From Chloroflexota bacterium (lineage in GTDB: Bacteria; Chloroflexota; Anaerolineae; JAAEKA01): a stretch of 64,000 nt of DNA. Under the pieces are notes generated by a model, which saw only the letters and a program-made list of their open reading frames with translations, was not told the origin of the DNA and made no database searches. The translations under genes were made by a program, and so were the position numbers. The stretch covers positions 1 to 64,000 of the forward strand of contig JAYELL010000108.1 in the NCBI GenBank assembly GCA_034717495.1. The letters run 5' to 3'. Of this stretch, positions 1-7,932 are shown piece after piece; position 1 is the first letter of the stretch, and the number at the start of each line of letters is the position of its first letter.

Positions 1-127
1 CGAACGGGATCTTGTTTTTCTGGCTGATGCGAGGCCAGTAGGGGCAGTGAATCGTGTGCAACTCCATGCTGCGTGGGTTGCCATATACGTAGTCTTCCGA
101 CTCCTTCACCGCCGTGATTTCGATCGT
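1..127. repeat. Direct repeat copy A (identical to 2151-2277)
   Basis: Every base of 1-127 matches 2151-2277 at an offset of 2150; divergence begins at 128. It encodes the same stretch of the shared C-terminal module in both peptidase genes. The repeat may continue left of the window. Confidence 0.95.
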
Positions 128-1990
128 TAGTTGCCCGGTCAGAACACCATCCTGCTCCTGCCCGATGATAATGGGGTAAACCTTCAAGTGCTCGGCCTGG
201 TGCGAAAAATCGATTTCCATGGTGACGGTGCCCTGTTGAAGCACATCCAGGGGGAAGTCGATCAACTGGCCCTTTTTGCCGCCCGGCAGAGCCAACCGCA
301 CCCAACGGCTGTTCTGGCTCACTGATGTGACGTGGTGGGAGGTCACACTCGTGGTCGCCAACCACACCGGAACTCGAAGTTGTATGTCGGTGTCTTCAGG
401 CAATTGGCTGGCATCGATGCTAAGTGTATTGCTCGACGGTGTCATGCCGCCTCGAACCAGAAAACTGGTCTTGGTTTTCCCTCCGGGAACGGCGTTCTGC
501 GGACTCACGTTGCGTTGGCCGACGTTGTTGTCATAGCGTACCAGAAGACTATGGTCGAGTTGGCCGGAGTAAATCTCCGGAAGGCTGTGATCGGCTGGTG
601 CGCTGGCAATCGCGAGCAGGCATTCATGATCAACGATCTGCGGTGTCCAGATGAAAGGTCCCACCGGCACTGAAGCACCGGCCGCAATCGAACCCGGGTA
701 GGAGATCGTTCCCATCTGCTGGAAGTGAGTGGGAAAAAGCATGGCGGTGCCCGGGTCGCAGTGGAATGCCTTCACTACGATACCAGACGCGGGTTGTGTG
801 CCGCGATTGTGCACCTGCACGTACATGTAGTTGGGCACGCCATTGATCGGAGCCTGGTGGCCGGCGGCAGGATCCTCACCGAAGTTTGGGTCGGTCGGAT
901 CAGTCGGATCGGCAGGGGGTGGGTTGTTGCGTACCCAGATGTCCGGACTCTTCCAGTGTGGCGACATGCTGGGCTGGTCGCCCGTGTCCGTGGCGCTGTC
1001 GCGGATGAAGAGATTCACCGCTGAGCCGCTTTCATCGGTGACATCAAGGCACAGATGGAGCAGTGTTGCCAGAGTCATGCGAGCCACCTGCGTCACGTAG
1101 GCGAAGTCGACCATGCTCACCGCATCGTTGCTGGTGTGATAGTGTGGGTTGTGACCTGCTTCGTAGGCTCCCGCGACGACCCACCCGCGTGCCTCGAAAG
1201 GCATGTAGTCGCTACCATAGATGTGGGAAAGCAATACGGGCATGTCAGAATAGTCTGCCGCCATCTGGGCCATGGTATCTCCCAGAGCTTGTGAGAGCTG
1301 ATCGTTGCTGCTGACGCTGTTGCCCATATCCCGCTCAATATTGATCGCATTGTCGGCGGGAGGGACACCAACCTGATCCAGGTTAATGAGCCGATGGACA
1401 TTGATTCCCCCGTCTTGCAGGTGCTGCGCGTAGGCGGTCGATCCCCAGTAGCCCTGTTCCTCGCCGGAAAATGCCGCGAACTGTACCGTGTCGCGCAGGT
1501 CAACATCTGCCAGAATGCGGGCCAACTCCAGTAGAACGGCCACACCAGTGGCATTGTCGTCCGCGCCCGGTGCCCGGTCTGTAACCCCACCCTGGACATT
1601 TATCGAATCGTAATGGGCACAGACAATAACAAGCTTGGGGTTGCTGTCGGAGCCAGGTTTGGTGCAGATGATGTTCTTCAATTGGTGGCCTTCCCGTGAA
1701 TACTGGTGGGAGACTACCGAACCGTAGCCGAAGCCGGAGAACTGACTGCTTAGCCAGGTGGCCGCCTGATCGATATAGGTCGATTGAGTGTGTCGCGTGT
1801 GGTAACTGCTCAGGTGGTGCACCCAATTCGACAGGTTTGTCTGGGACACCAGATCGGTCAAAACTGCGATGAATTTGTCCGGCAGTATGCCTGTCCATTT
1901 TCGCCTGGAGACTGCCCTGGCAACGGGAGGAGCTGGCGGCGGCTGCCGCTTATCGGGTGGAGGGTAGATTTCAAGATCAAAAGTTGACAT
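1..1990 (-). CDS. M28-family zinc metallopeptidase with C-terminal shared module (3' end beyond window)
   Basis: The frame is open from the ATG at 1990 to the left edge (663 codons), so the C-terminus is missing. An AGGAG precedes the start, and an in-frame TGA five codons upstream rules out a longer N-terminus. Residues about 80-300 carry the M28 aminopeptidase signature: His126 in HYDS, Asp144/145 in GADDN, Glu177/178 in GEEQG (catalytic base plus zinc ligand), Asp205 in NLDQVG and His285 in HYHTSND. All five di-zinc ligands are present, so an active amino- or carboxypeptidase is expected. No signal peptide or membrane segment is seen; the start is Pro-rich. From about residue 325 the protein matches the C-terminal part of the neighbouring M36 protein (IRDS..DTG, SPDIWVRNNPPPADPTDP, HNRGTQ, IWTPQIVDHECLL), including the beginning of the Cys-containing tail. 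Probably co-transcribed with the M36 gene 86 bp upstream. Confidence 0.9.
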   Translation of the reverse strand, partial: MSTFDLEIYPPPDKRQPPPAPPVARAVSRRKWTGILPDKFIAVLTDLVSQTNLSNWVHHLSSYHTRHTQSTYIDQAATWLSSQFSGFGYGSVVSHQYSREGHQLKNIICTKPGSDSNPKLVIVCAHYDSINVQGGVTDRAPGADDNATGVAVLLELARILADVDLRDTVQFAAFSGEEQGYWGSTAYAQHLQDGGINVHRLINLDQVGVPPADNAINIERDMGNSVSSNDQLSQALGDTMAQMAADYSDMPVLLSHIYGSDYMPFEARGWVVAGAYEAGHNPHYHTSNDAVSMVDFAYVTQVARMTLATLLHLCLDVTDESGSAVNLFIRDSATDTGDQPSMSPHWKSPDIWVRNNPPPADPTDPTDPNFGEDPAAGHQAPINGVPNYMYVQVHNRGTQPASGIVVKAFHCDPGTAMLFPTHFQQMGTISYPGSIAAGASVPVGPFIWTPQIVDHECLLAIASAPADHSLPEIYSGQLDHSLLVRYDNNVGQRNVSPQNAVPGGKTKTSFLVRGGMTPSSNTLSIDASQLPEDTDIQLRVPVWLATTSVTSHHVTSVSQNSRWVRLALPGGKKGQLIDFPLDVLQQGTVTMEIDFSHQAEHLKVYPIIIGQEQDGVLTGQLTIEITAVKESEDYVYGNPRSMELHTIHCPYWPRISQKNKIPF

Positions 1991-2010
1991 AATCGTTACT
2001 CCTAATCAAA

Positions 2011-2054
2011 GGGGATCGGACGACGGCCGATGGCTGACCAATCGCCCGATCCCC
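2011..2054 (-). other. Intergenic stem-loop between two peptidase genes
   Basis: Nine-base inverted arms (GGGGATCGG at 2011-2019 and CCGATCCCC at 2046-2054) lie in the 86-bp gap between the M36 stop and the M28 start. Only a short T-run follows in the minus direction. A partial terminator or mRNA-stabilising hairpin inside an operon is more likely than a full stop. Confidence 0.5.
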
Positions 2055-2076
2055 TACTTCATGTTTCAAGCCGCGA

Positions 2077-4857
2077 TCAGTCGATATGGTATTCTGGCAG
2101 GCAGAAAGCGCAGCCATCGTAACCACGAGCCAGTCCGTCCTGAACTCTGGCGAACGGGATCTTGTTTTTCTGGCTGATGCGAGGCCAGTAGGGGCAGTGA
2201 ATCGTGTGCAACTCCATGCTGCGTGGGTTGCCATATACGTAGTCTTCCGACTCCTTCACCGCCGTGATTTCGATCGTCAATTGCCCGGCCAGAACACCAT
2301 CCTGCTCCTGCCCGATGACAATGGGATAGACCTTCATATCCTCGGCCTGGTGAGAGAAGTCGATTTCCATCGACACATTTTTCTCCTCACGGGTCGCCAG
2401 GGGGAAGTCTTCCAGTCGGCCGATAGCGCCACCTTCCAGGCTCAAATACATCCAGCGGCTGTTAGAACTCTGAACCTGGAAGCCGGACATGCTGGCGGCC
2501 TCATCGACCAGGGTTCGAGCCAGACGCAGGGTGAAGCTGGTATCGGAAGGCAGTTCGCTTGCGTCGATATTGAGTGTGTTGATCGAGGGATGAGTGGTCC
2601 CGCGGATCATGAAGCTGGTCTTGGTCTTGCCGCCTGGCACCGCGTTCTGCGGGCTGACGTTTCGTTGACCAACGTTGTTGTCAAAGCGCACCAGTTTCCA
2701 GTGATCGACCACACCGGAAACGGTAGCGGTGATGGCGGGATCACTTGCCCCGTTCACCACAGCGAGCAGACATTCGTGATCTACAATCTGTGGTGTCCAG
2801 ATGAAGGGGCCGATCCGCGCTGAACCGCTCGCCGGAATGGCCTGGGTAATGGTCAGCGTGCCCATGCTGTTGAAGTGGGTTGGCCAGAGCATGCCAGTGC
2901 CAGGATTGCAGTTGAATGCCTCTACTGAAAAGGTGCCGGCCTGCGCCGCTTGCGTTCCCCGGTTGTGGACGTTCACATAGAGATAGTTCGGGACATTGTT
3001 GATGGGGGGTTGGTGCCCGTCGTCCGGGTTCTCGCCGAAATTCGGATCGGTTGGATCTGTTGGGTCTGCCGGCGGCGGATTGTTGCGTACCCAGATGTCC
3101 GGGGAGTGCCAATGCACCTGGGGACTGGCATGGGCACCGGTGTCACCGGCGCTGTCGCGAATGTAGAGATCAACGTTGCCAATCTGGGTCAGGTTGGTCC
3201 ATAAGCCACGCCGACGGAAGGCATCCCAGATGACCTTTTTGTGGAGTCCGCCCGTCCGGTTGCCATCGATGGCGATCAGAGCGTTGGCCAATACCCTGGC
3301 ATGATTGAACTGGTTGGTTGAGCTCGTGTTGTCAACCACCGTGGTCAACATCTCCATGTAGGTGCTGATTACTCTGTTTGCAGCTGCTTCACGCACAGCG
3401 GCGATGTCGGAGTCCCCGCCGATGTTGAGGAAGATATCCCACAGAGCCGTCGCCAGCACATTGCCCTTGAGGTACATGCCATAGCCCGCGAAACCGCTGT
3501 CGTCGAAGCGATGGCTCAGGTCCATCCGCCTGGTGGGTCCCCAGTGGCTCGTGCCACTGAAGTGCTGATCCCAGGGCATGGCTTCCTCGCGCTGAAACTG
3601 ATGCACATTGAAACGGTCCAGCCATGCTGCCGCCAGGAAGTCGTTAAAGCCCTCTTCGTAGCTGGTTTGTTCTGATCCGATCAGGTAGTGCAATGCATGC
3701 CCATACTCGTGCACAATCACACCTGGATCTGCGGCATCTGGTACACCACCTTCGCCAAAGGCGATGAACATGGAACCACTGACCGGCACTACGAAATGGG
3801 AGTTATCCTCGCCTGAGAACCCCTGCGGATCAACTTCGATGGCGCTGGTTGCGGCGTTGTTATAGGCCGTGAGATTGCGATCCCGCAGGTACCTGATCAA
3901 TTCGTCCAGATAGAAGTAGACCATGACGTTCAGGAGCTTGCGTTTCTTGGCGGTGAATTTGAAGTTGCTCGTAGCCTCTGGCGGAGCGAATGTCGGCGAT
4001 TCCCGCTCGGCGTTTTTCACCCATGTGCCTTCCAGCTTGTACTTGCCGTTGGAGGGCGATGTCAGATTGAGAAGATCGACTTCCTTCAATTCATTGTTGA
4101 GGGTGCTTTCGAGGGTGCTCCAACTCAGGTTGTCGTTCTGGGAACTGCGAATTGGATCTGGCCAGAAGACGTTTCCCTTTAGAGTGGCATACCGGCGCCG
4201 GTCCTTGACTGCAACCAGCTTACCGTTGCTCGCGTCTACCAACAGCTCCCACTGGCCATCTGGTCCGGTGGTATCCATGAATACTTGCCAGACCAGGTAA
4301 GGTTGCCCCACGGTGCCTTCGGTCAGGCCGAGCATTTCACCGCGAATGGCTGGAGCATTCATGACACCATCCGCGTCCACCGGGCGATGGCGGTAGACAA
4401 AAAGATTGGGTGTCCCGAATTCCAAGGTATCGAAACGCGTCTCGAAACGGTCCGTCAGTTGCTCAATGACGGCGTCTTCTGTCAATTGGGCTTGCGCCGG
4501 CCCCAACGAGGGTGGTAGATCGTAGTCGATACCGTTGACCGCCGAGCTGATCTGATTGTCCGATTTGCGCATCGAGACCACCATCTCAGCCCCGTAAACG
4601 GGCAGCGTATTGTGTTCCTGCTGGTAACGTACGGAGCGCGTCGAACTGCCCTCCACGGTCTCCGTTTCCGTGAGGGAAATTCCATCCAGTTTGAACAGGT
4701 CCTTGTTGGCTTTCAGAAACTGCTCTGGTGCCTTTTTGGCTTCGAGCGTAGCGCCCGCCGGCACTTCTACCAGTTCTGTTCCGAAGAAGCTGCGAACGGC
4801 GCCCGTTTCTTCATCGTAGGTCGTTCTCATGTCCTGGCTGGGGTTTAGCTTCGGCAT
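2077..4857 (-). CDS. M36 fungalysin-like metallopeptidase with FTP propeptide and shared C-terminal module
   Basis: Start chosen at the ATG at 4857 (926 aa) because AAAGGAGATC precedes it; an ATG at 4896 would add 13 residues and still give no signal peptide. An FTP/PepSY-like propeptide occupies about residues 30-230. The catalytic domain has the zinc motif HEYGH at 383-387, with Glu402 in EEGFND as the likely third ligand, as in M36/thermolysin-fold enzymes. From about residue 580 comes a Pro/Asp-rich linker and a CARDB-like beta-rich module nearly shared with the downstream M28 protein. The last 43 residues contain His884, His887, Cys888 and a CxxC at 916-919 in an Ada-like zinc-site spacing. 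Family members are normally secreted zymogens; the lack of a leader here is odd. Endopeptidase activity is well supported by motif; the cellular location is unknown. Confidence 0.9.
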   Translation of the reverse strand: MPKLNPSQDMRTTYDEETGAVRSFFGTELVEVPAGATLEAKKAPEQFLKANKDLFKLDGISLTETETVEGSSTRSVRYQQEHNTLPVYGAEMVVSMRKSDNQISSAVNGIDYDLPPSLGPAQAQLTEDAVIEQLTDRFETRFDTLEFGTPNLFVYRHRPVDADGVMNAPAIRGEMLGLTEGTVGQPYLVWQVFMDTTGPDGQWELLVDASNGKLVAVKDRRRYATLKGNVFWPDPIRSSQNDNLSWSTLESTLNNELKEVDLLNLTSPSNGKYKLEGTWVKNAERESPTFAPPEATSNFKFTAKKRKLLNVMVYFYLDELIRYLRDRNLTAYNNAATSAIEVDPQGFSGEDNSHFVVPVSGSMFIAFGEGGVPDAADPGVIVHEYGHALHYLIGSEQTSYEEGFNDFLAAAWLDRFNVHQFQREEAMPWDQHFSGTSHWGPTRRMDLSHRFDDSGFAGYGMYLKGNVLATALWDIFLNIGGDSDIAAVREAAANRVISTYMEMLTTVVDNTSSTNQFNHARVLANALIAIDGNRTGGLHKKVIWDAFRRRGLWTNLTQIGNVDLYIRDSAGDTGAHASPQVHWHSPDIWVRNNPPPADPTDPTDPNFGENPDDGHQPPINNVPNYLYVNVHNRGTQAAQAGTFSVEAFNCNPGTGMLWPTHFNSMGTLTITQAIPASGSARIGPFIWTPQIVDHECLLAVVNGASDPAITATVSGVVDHWKLVRFDNNVGQRNVSPQNAVPGGKTKTSFMIRGTTHPSINTLNIDASELPSDTSFTLRLARTLVDEAASMSGFQVQSSNSRWMYLSLEGGAIGRLEDFPLATREEKNVSMEIDFSHQAEDMKVYPIVIGQEQDGVLAGQLTIEITAVKESEDYVYGNPRSMELHTIHCPYWPRISQKNKIPFARVQDGLARGYDGCAFCLPEYHID
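2151..2277. repeat. Direct repeat copy B (identical to 1-127)
   Basis: Second copy of the 127-base exact repeat, inside the C-terminal module of the M36 gene. Flanking sequence in the module is similar but diverged, which points to recent gene conversion or duplication limited to this part. Confidence 0.95.
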
Positions 4858-4998
4858 TATTTGATCTCCTTTGTCGGAAAAGGGTTGACTGCTCATCTGT
4901 GGCCACGAGGAATGCTCTGTGTGAAATGTTTCTCCTTTCTCTTCTTTAAACGAGGAAGCCTCACGTTTTCAGGCGAATGGCGTGTACCAACGATCATG

Positions 4999-5035
4999 TT
5001 GACTTGTCTACTTGTTTACTTCTCCACTTCTCCCT
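4999..5035. repeat. TTGTCTAC-type octamer tract
   Basis: Consecutive octamers TTGTCTAC, TTGTTTAC, TTCTCCAC and TTCTCCCT at 5004-5035. They belong to the same repeat family as the inverted array at 10170-10304. The tract lies in the probable 5' untranslated region of the M36 gene. Confidence 0.7.
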
Positions 5036-5097
5036 TTCCTGAGTATAACAAATCAGTGCCTACAAAATGTCCACACCGGTTTTTTACCAGGAATCCT

Positions 5098-5126
5098 TTG
5101 ACAATTGCCGTTAATTGGCATACAAT
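5098..5126 (+). promoter_or_regulatory. alaS sigma-70 promoter
   Basis: TTGACA at 5098-5103, a 17-bp spacer and TACAAT at 5121-5126. The start point is predicted near 5133, giving a leader of about 66 nt. Confidence 0.8.
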
Positions 5127-5133
5127 TGAAGCA

Positions 5134-5150
5134 GCCGTCCTCTGGACGGC
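5134..5150 (+). other. 5' leader stem-loop of alaS
   Basis: GCCGTCC-TCT-GGACGGC, a perfect 7-bp stem beginning at the predicted transcript 5' end, followed by six T's at 5157-5162. It could be an attenuator or an RNA 5'-protecting hairpin. Confidence 0.55.
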
Positions 5151-5198
5151 GCGCAGTTTTTTAGGTGCAGTCAACAAAAAGGAAACGGGATTTCAGGT

Positions 5199-7916
5199 AT
5201 GAAGATCGCCCCACCGCGAACAGCGTCCGATGTTCGCCAGGCTTTTTTGGATTTCTTCGAAGAATATGGCCACACCCATGTGGCGAGTGCGCCCCTGGTG
5301 CCTCAAGGGGATGATACCCTGTTGTTCGTCAACGCGGGGATGGTCCAGTTCAAGGATACCTTCCTGGGCCTGGAAAAACGCCCCTATGATCGGGCCGCGT
5401 CGAGCCAGAAGTGCATGCGCGTTAGTGGCAAACACAATGATCTCGAAGAGGTCGGTCCATCCCCAAGACACCATACCTTTTTTGAGATGCTGGGAAACTT
5501 CTCCTTTGGCGACTATTTCAAACGGGATGCCATCTTGTTCGCCTGGCAATGTCTCACCAGGGTGTTTGCCATTCCCGAGGATCGTCTGGTCATCACTGTC
5601 TTTAAGGATGACGATGATGCATTGGCCGTATGGCGTGACGAAATCGGTATTCCCCTCGATCGAATCATGCGAATGGGGGAAAAGACCAACTTCTGGTCGA
5701 TGGGCGATACCGGCCCAACAGGCCCAACAAGTGAGCTGCACTATGATCAGGGAGCGGATGCCTGCACCTGCGGCGACCCCAAGTGCAGCGTGGCGCTGGA
5801 TAACGAGTGTGAACGCTGGCTGGAAGTCTGGAATCTGGTTTTCATGCAGTACAACCAGCATGCCGACGGCACCCGCACGCCGCTGGCCCAACATGGTGTC
5901 GACACCGGCATGGGTTTCGAGCGGCTGGTCAGTATTCTCCAGGGTGTCGACAACAACTACGACACCGATGTCTTTCAACCGATTATGCGGCGCGTCCAGG
6001 AGATGCTGAGACATAGTGACCAGCAGATGCAGGCTGAGACGGTCGCCTATCGCGTGATTGCCGATCATTCCCGGGCGATCACCTTCCTCATTGCCGACGG
6101 GGTCCTGCCTGGCAATGAAGGCCGTAACTATATCTTGCGCCTGGTCCTGAGGCGAGCGGCCAGGTTTGGCCGGCTGCTTGGTTTTAAAGAACCCTTCCTT
6201 TCCGACGTGTCGCAAGTAGTGATCGATACGATGGGCGGCGTCTACCCGGAAATCGTCGAACGTTCACAGTTCATTCTGGACACGATCCGCTACGAGGAGG
6301 AGCGATTCCTTCGCACGCTGGACGTGGGTCTTAGCCTGGTTGACAATCTCGTCCAACAGCTAACGGAGCAGGGCGAGACGACGATGCCTGGCGACGAGGT
6401 ATTCAAGCTCTGGGATACCTTTGGTTTCCCCTTGGACCTGACCCGCGATATCGCTGAGGAAAGCGGCTTGACCATCGATATGGTGGGCTACCAGAAGGCT
6501 CTGGAGAAACAGCGCAGGCGTGCCCGGGCAGCCGCCCACTTTGGTGCGGCCGAGGGCGAGGATCTTTCAGTATACGTGCAAGCTCTCGATCGTTTGCCCG
6601 ATGGTGGCGTCGATCATCTTTATCTGTTGGACACGCAACTGCCAGCCGAGGTCGCAGGCATTGTCGCCGACGGCGTCCTGGTCGACCAGGTGGAGGCGGG
6701 GCAGGAGGTGGAAATCATCCTGTCAAGCACCCCCTTCTACGTGGAGGCCGGCGGTCAGGTGAGTGACACCGGAGCCATTAGCGAGGATTGCGATCATCCC
6801 CGGTGGCAGGTGGATGTGAGCGACACCCGCTGTCCCATTCCCGGTGTCATCGTTCATGCCGGACGTGTGGCGCGTGGCGTGGTTTCCACCGGCGATCGTG
6901 CGATGGCCGCGGTTGATCTGGCGCGCCGGGCAGATATAGCTCGCAATCATTCCGCCACCCACATCCTGCACAGTGCACTGCACGGGGAGTTGGGGGATCA
7001 TGCTCGCCAGGCGGGGTCATTGGTGGCACCCGACCGCTTCCGCTTTGATTTTACCCATCCCTCTGCGGTCAGCGATGAACAATTGCAGCGCATCGAGCAG
7101 GCGGTCAACGACGCCGTATTCAGGAATGATCCGGTGACCGCCCGGTGGACTACCTACCGGGAAGCACTGGATAGCGGCGCGATGGCGCTCTTCGGAGAAA
7201 AATACGGCGACGAAGTGAGGGTAGTGGAAATCGGGCCAGCGAGCGACAAGTGGAGCAAGGAGCTTTGTGGCGGCACTCATGTCAGGAACGCCGGTGAAAT
7301 CGGCGCATTCCATATTGTCAGCGAGGGCAGCGTCGGTTCCGGCGCCCGCCGCATTGAGGCGGTGACTGGTCGCGGCGCACAGCAGTACCTGCAGGAACGT
7401 CTTGCGCTTCTCAAGCATACCGCAGCTATCCTGGGAGTACCGGAAGGGGAGGTGGCCCGAAGAGCAAGGGCATTGGTCGATCAGGCCTCGGCTCAACAAA
7501 AGGAGATCACTCGTCTCCAGGACAGGTTGGCTCGTCAGGAGTTCGAAGGCTTGTTGAACCAGGTCGTCCAGGTAGATGGTATCGACGTGCTGGCTGCCCA
7601 GGTAAATGCTGCCAATGCCAACATCATGGCTACGATGACCGATTGGTTCCGCGATCAGTTGCCTTCCGGTGTGGTTGTCCTGGGTGCAGCGATCAACGGC
7701 AAACCCAATTTCATAGCTTCTGTAACGGATGATCTTGTGACAAAGGGAATGCATGCCGGAAAGCTGGTTAAAGCGGTGGCCGAGCAGGTAGGCGGCGGCG
7801 GTGGTGGCCGGCCTACCATGGCCAGGGCAGGCGGCACAGATTTGGCAGGATTGCAGTCAGCCATTCGGTCGGTACCTGGGCTGGTTTCGGAACAACTCTC
7901 CGACTCCCAGGGTTGA
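5199..7916 (+). CDS. alaS: Alanyl-tRNA synthetase
   Basis: 905 aa, slightly longer than the usual 870-880. The cytosolic enzyme charges tRNA-Ala for translation. The class II catalytic core is at the N-terminus (SSQKCMRVSGKHNDLEEVG; FFEMLGNFSFGDYFK), followed by the tRNA-recognition region. The editing domain has zinc-site residues His584/His588 (NHSATHILH) and Cys690/His694 (CGGTH), and the C-Ala domain ends in the usual Gly-rich GGGGGGRP stretch. The ATG at 5199 follows a purine-rich AGGAAACGGGA. It is driven by a near-consensus promoter and followed after 16 bp by the baseplate-J-like gene, then by ruvX and mltG. An alaS-ruvX-mltG order recurs in many bacteria, which supports the identification. 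Confidence 0.98.
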   Translation: MKIAPPRTASDVRQAFLDFFEEYGHTHVASAPLVPQGDDTLLFVNAGMVQFKDTFLGLEKRPYDRAASSQKCMRVSGKHNDLEEVGPSPRHHTFFEMLGNFSFGDYFKRDAILFAWQCLTRVFAIPEDRLVITVFKDDDDALAVWRDEIGIPLDRIMRMGEKTNFWSMGDTGPTGPTSELHYDQGADACTCGDPKCSVALDNECERWLEVWNLVFMQYNQHADGTRTPLAQHGVDTGMGFERLVSILQGVDNNYDTDVFQPIMRRVQEMLRHSDQQMQAETVAYRVIADHSRAITFLIADGVLPGNEGRNYILRLVLRRAARFGRLLGFKEPFLSDVSQVVIDTMGGVYPEIVERSQFILDTIRYEEERFLRTLDVGLSLVDNLVQQLTEQGETTMPGDEVFKLWDTFGFPLDLTRDIAEESGLTIDMVGYQKALEKQRRRARAAAHFGAAEGEDLSVYVQALDRLPDGGVDHLYLLDTQLPAEVAGIVADGVLVDQVEAGQEVEIILSSTPFYVEAGGQVSDTGAISEDCDHPRWQVDVSDTRCPIPGVIVHAGRVARGVVSTGDRAMAAVDLARRADIARNHSATHILHSALHGELGDHARQAGSLVAPDRFRFDFTHPSAVSDEQLQRIEQAVNDAVFRNDPVTARWTTYREALDSGAMALFGEKYGDEVRVVEIGPASDKWSKELCGGTHVRNAGEIGAFHIVSEGSVGSGARRIEAVTGRGAQQYLQERLALLKHTAAILGVPEGEVARRARALVDQASAQQKEITRLQDRLARQEFEGLLNQVVQVDGIDVLAAQVNAANANIMATMTDWFRDQLPSGVVVLGAAINGKPNFIASVTDDLVTKGMHAGKLVKAVAEQVGGGGGGRPTMARAGGTDLAGLQSAIRSVPGLVSEQLSDSQG

Positions 7917-7932
7917 GTCACGGTTTAGCTCG

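Larger units (their letters stand above)
4858..5198. other. Divergent intergenic region between M36 gene and alaS
   Basis: 341 bp without a gene. It holds the M36 ribosome-binding site, a CT-rich octamer tract (4999-5035), a possible minus-strand -10 (AGTATA at 5042-5047, TATACT on the minus strand, with no good -35), and the alaS promoter and leader stem-loop. No T-box features were recognised. Confidence 0.7.

Noticed and set aside
1117-1898. Two overlapping minus-strand frames that could suggest a frameshifted M28 gene
   Set aside because: A single uninterrupted frame from 1990 to the window edge contains all M28 motifs in order; the shorter frames are out-of-phase shadows.
5127-5198. T-box leader for alaS
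   Set aside because: The leader is about 66 nt, too short for a T-box, and no specifier loop or T-box sequence is seen.
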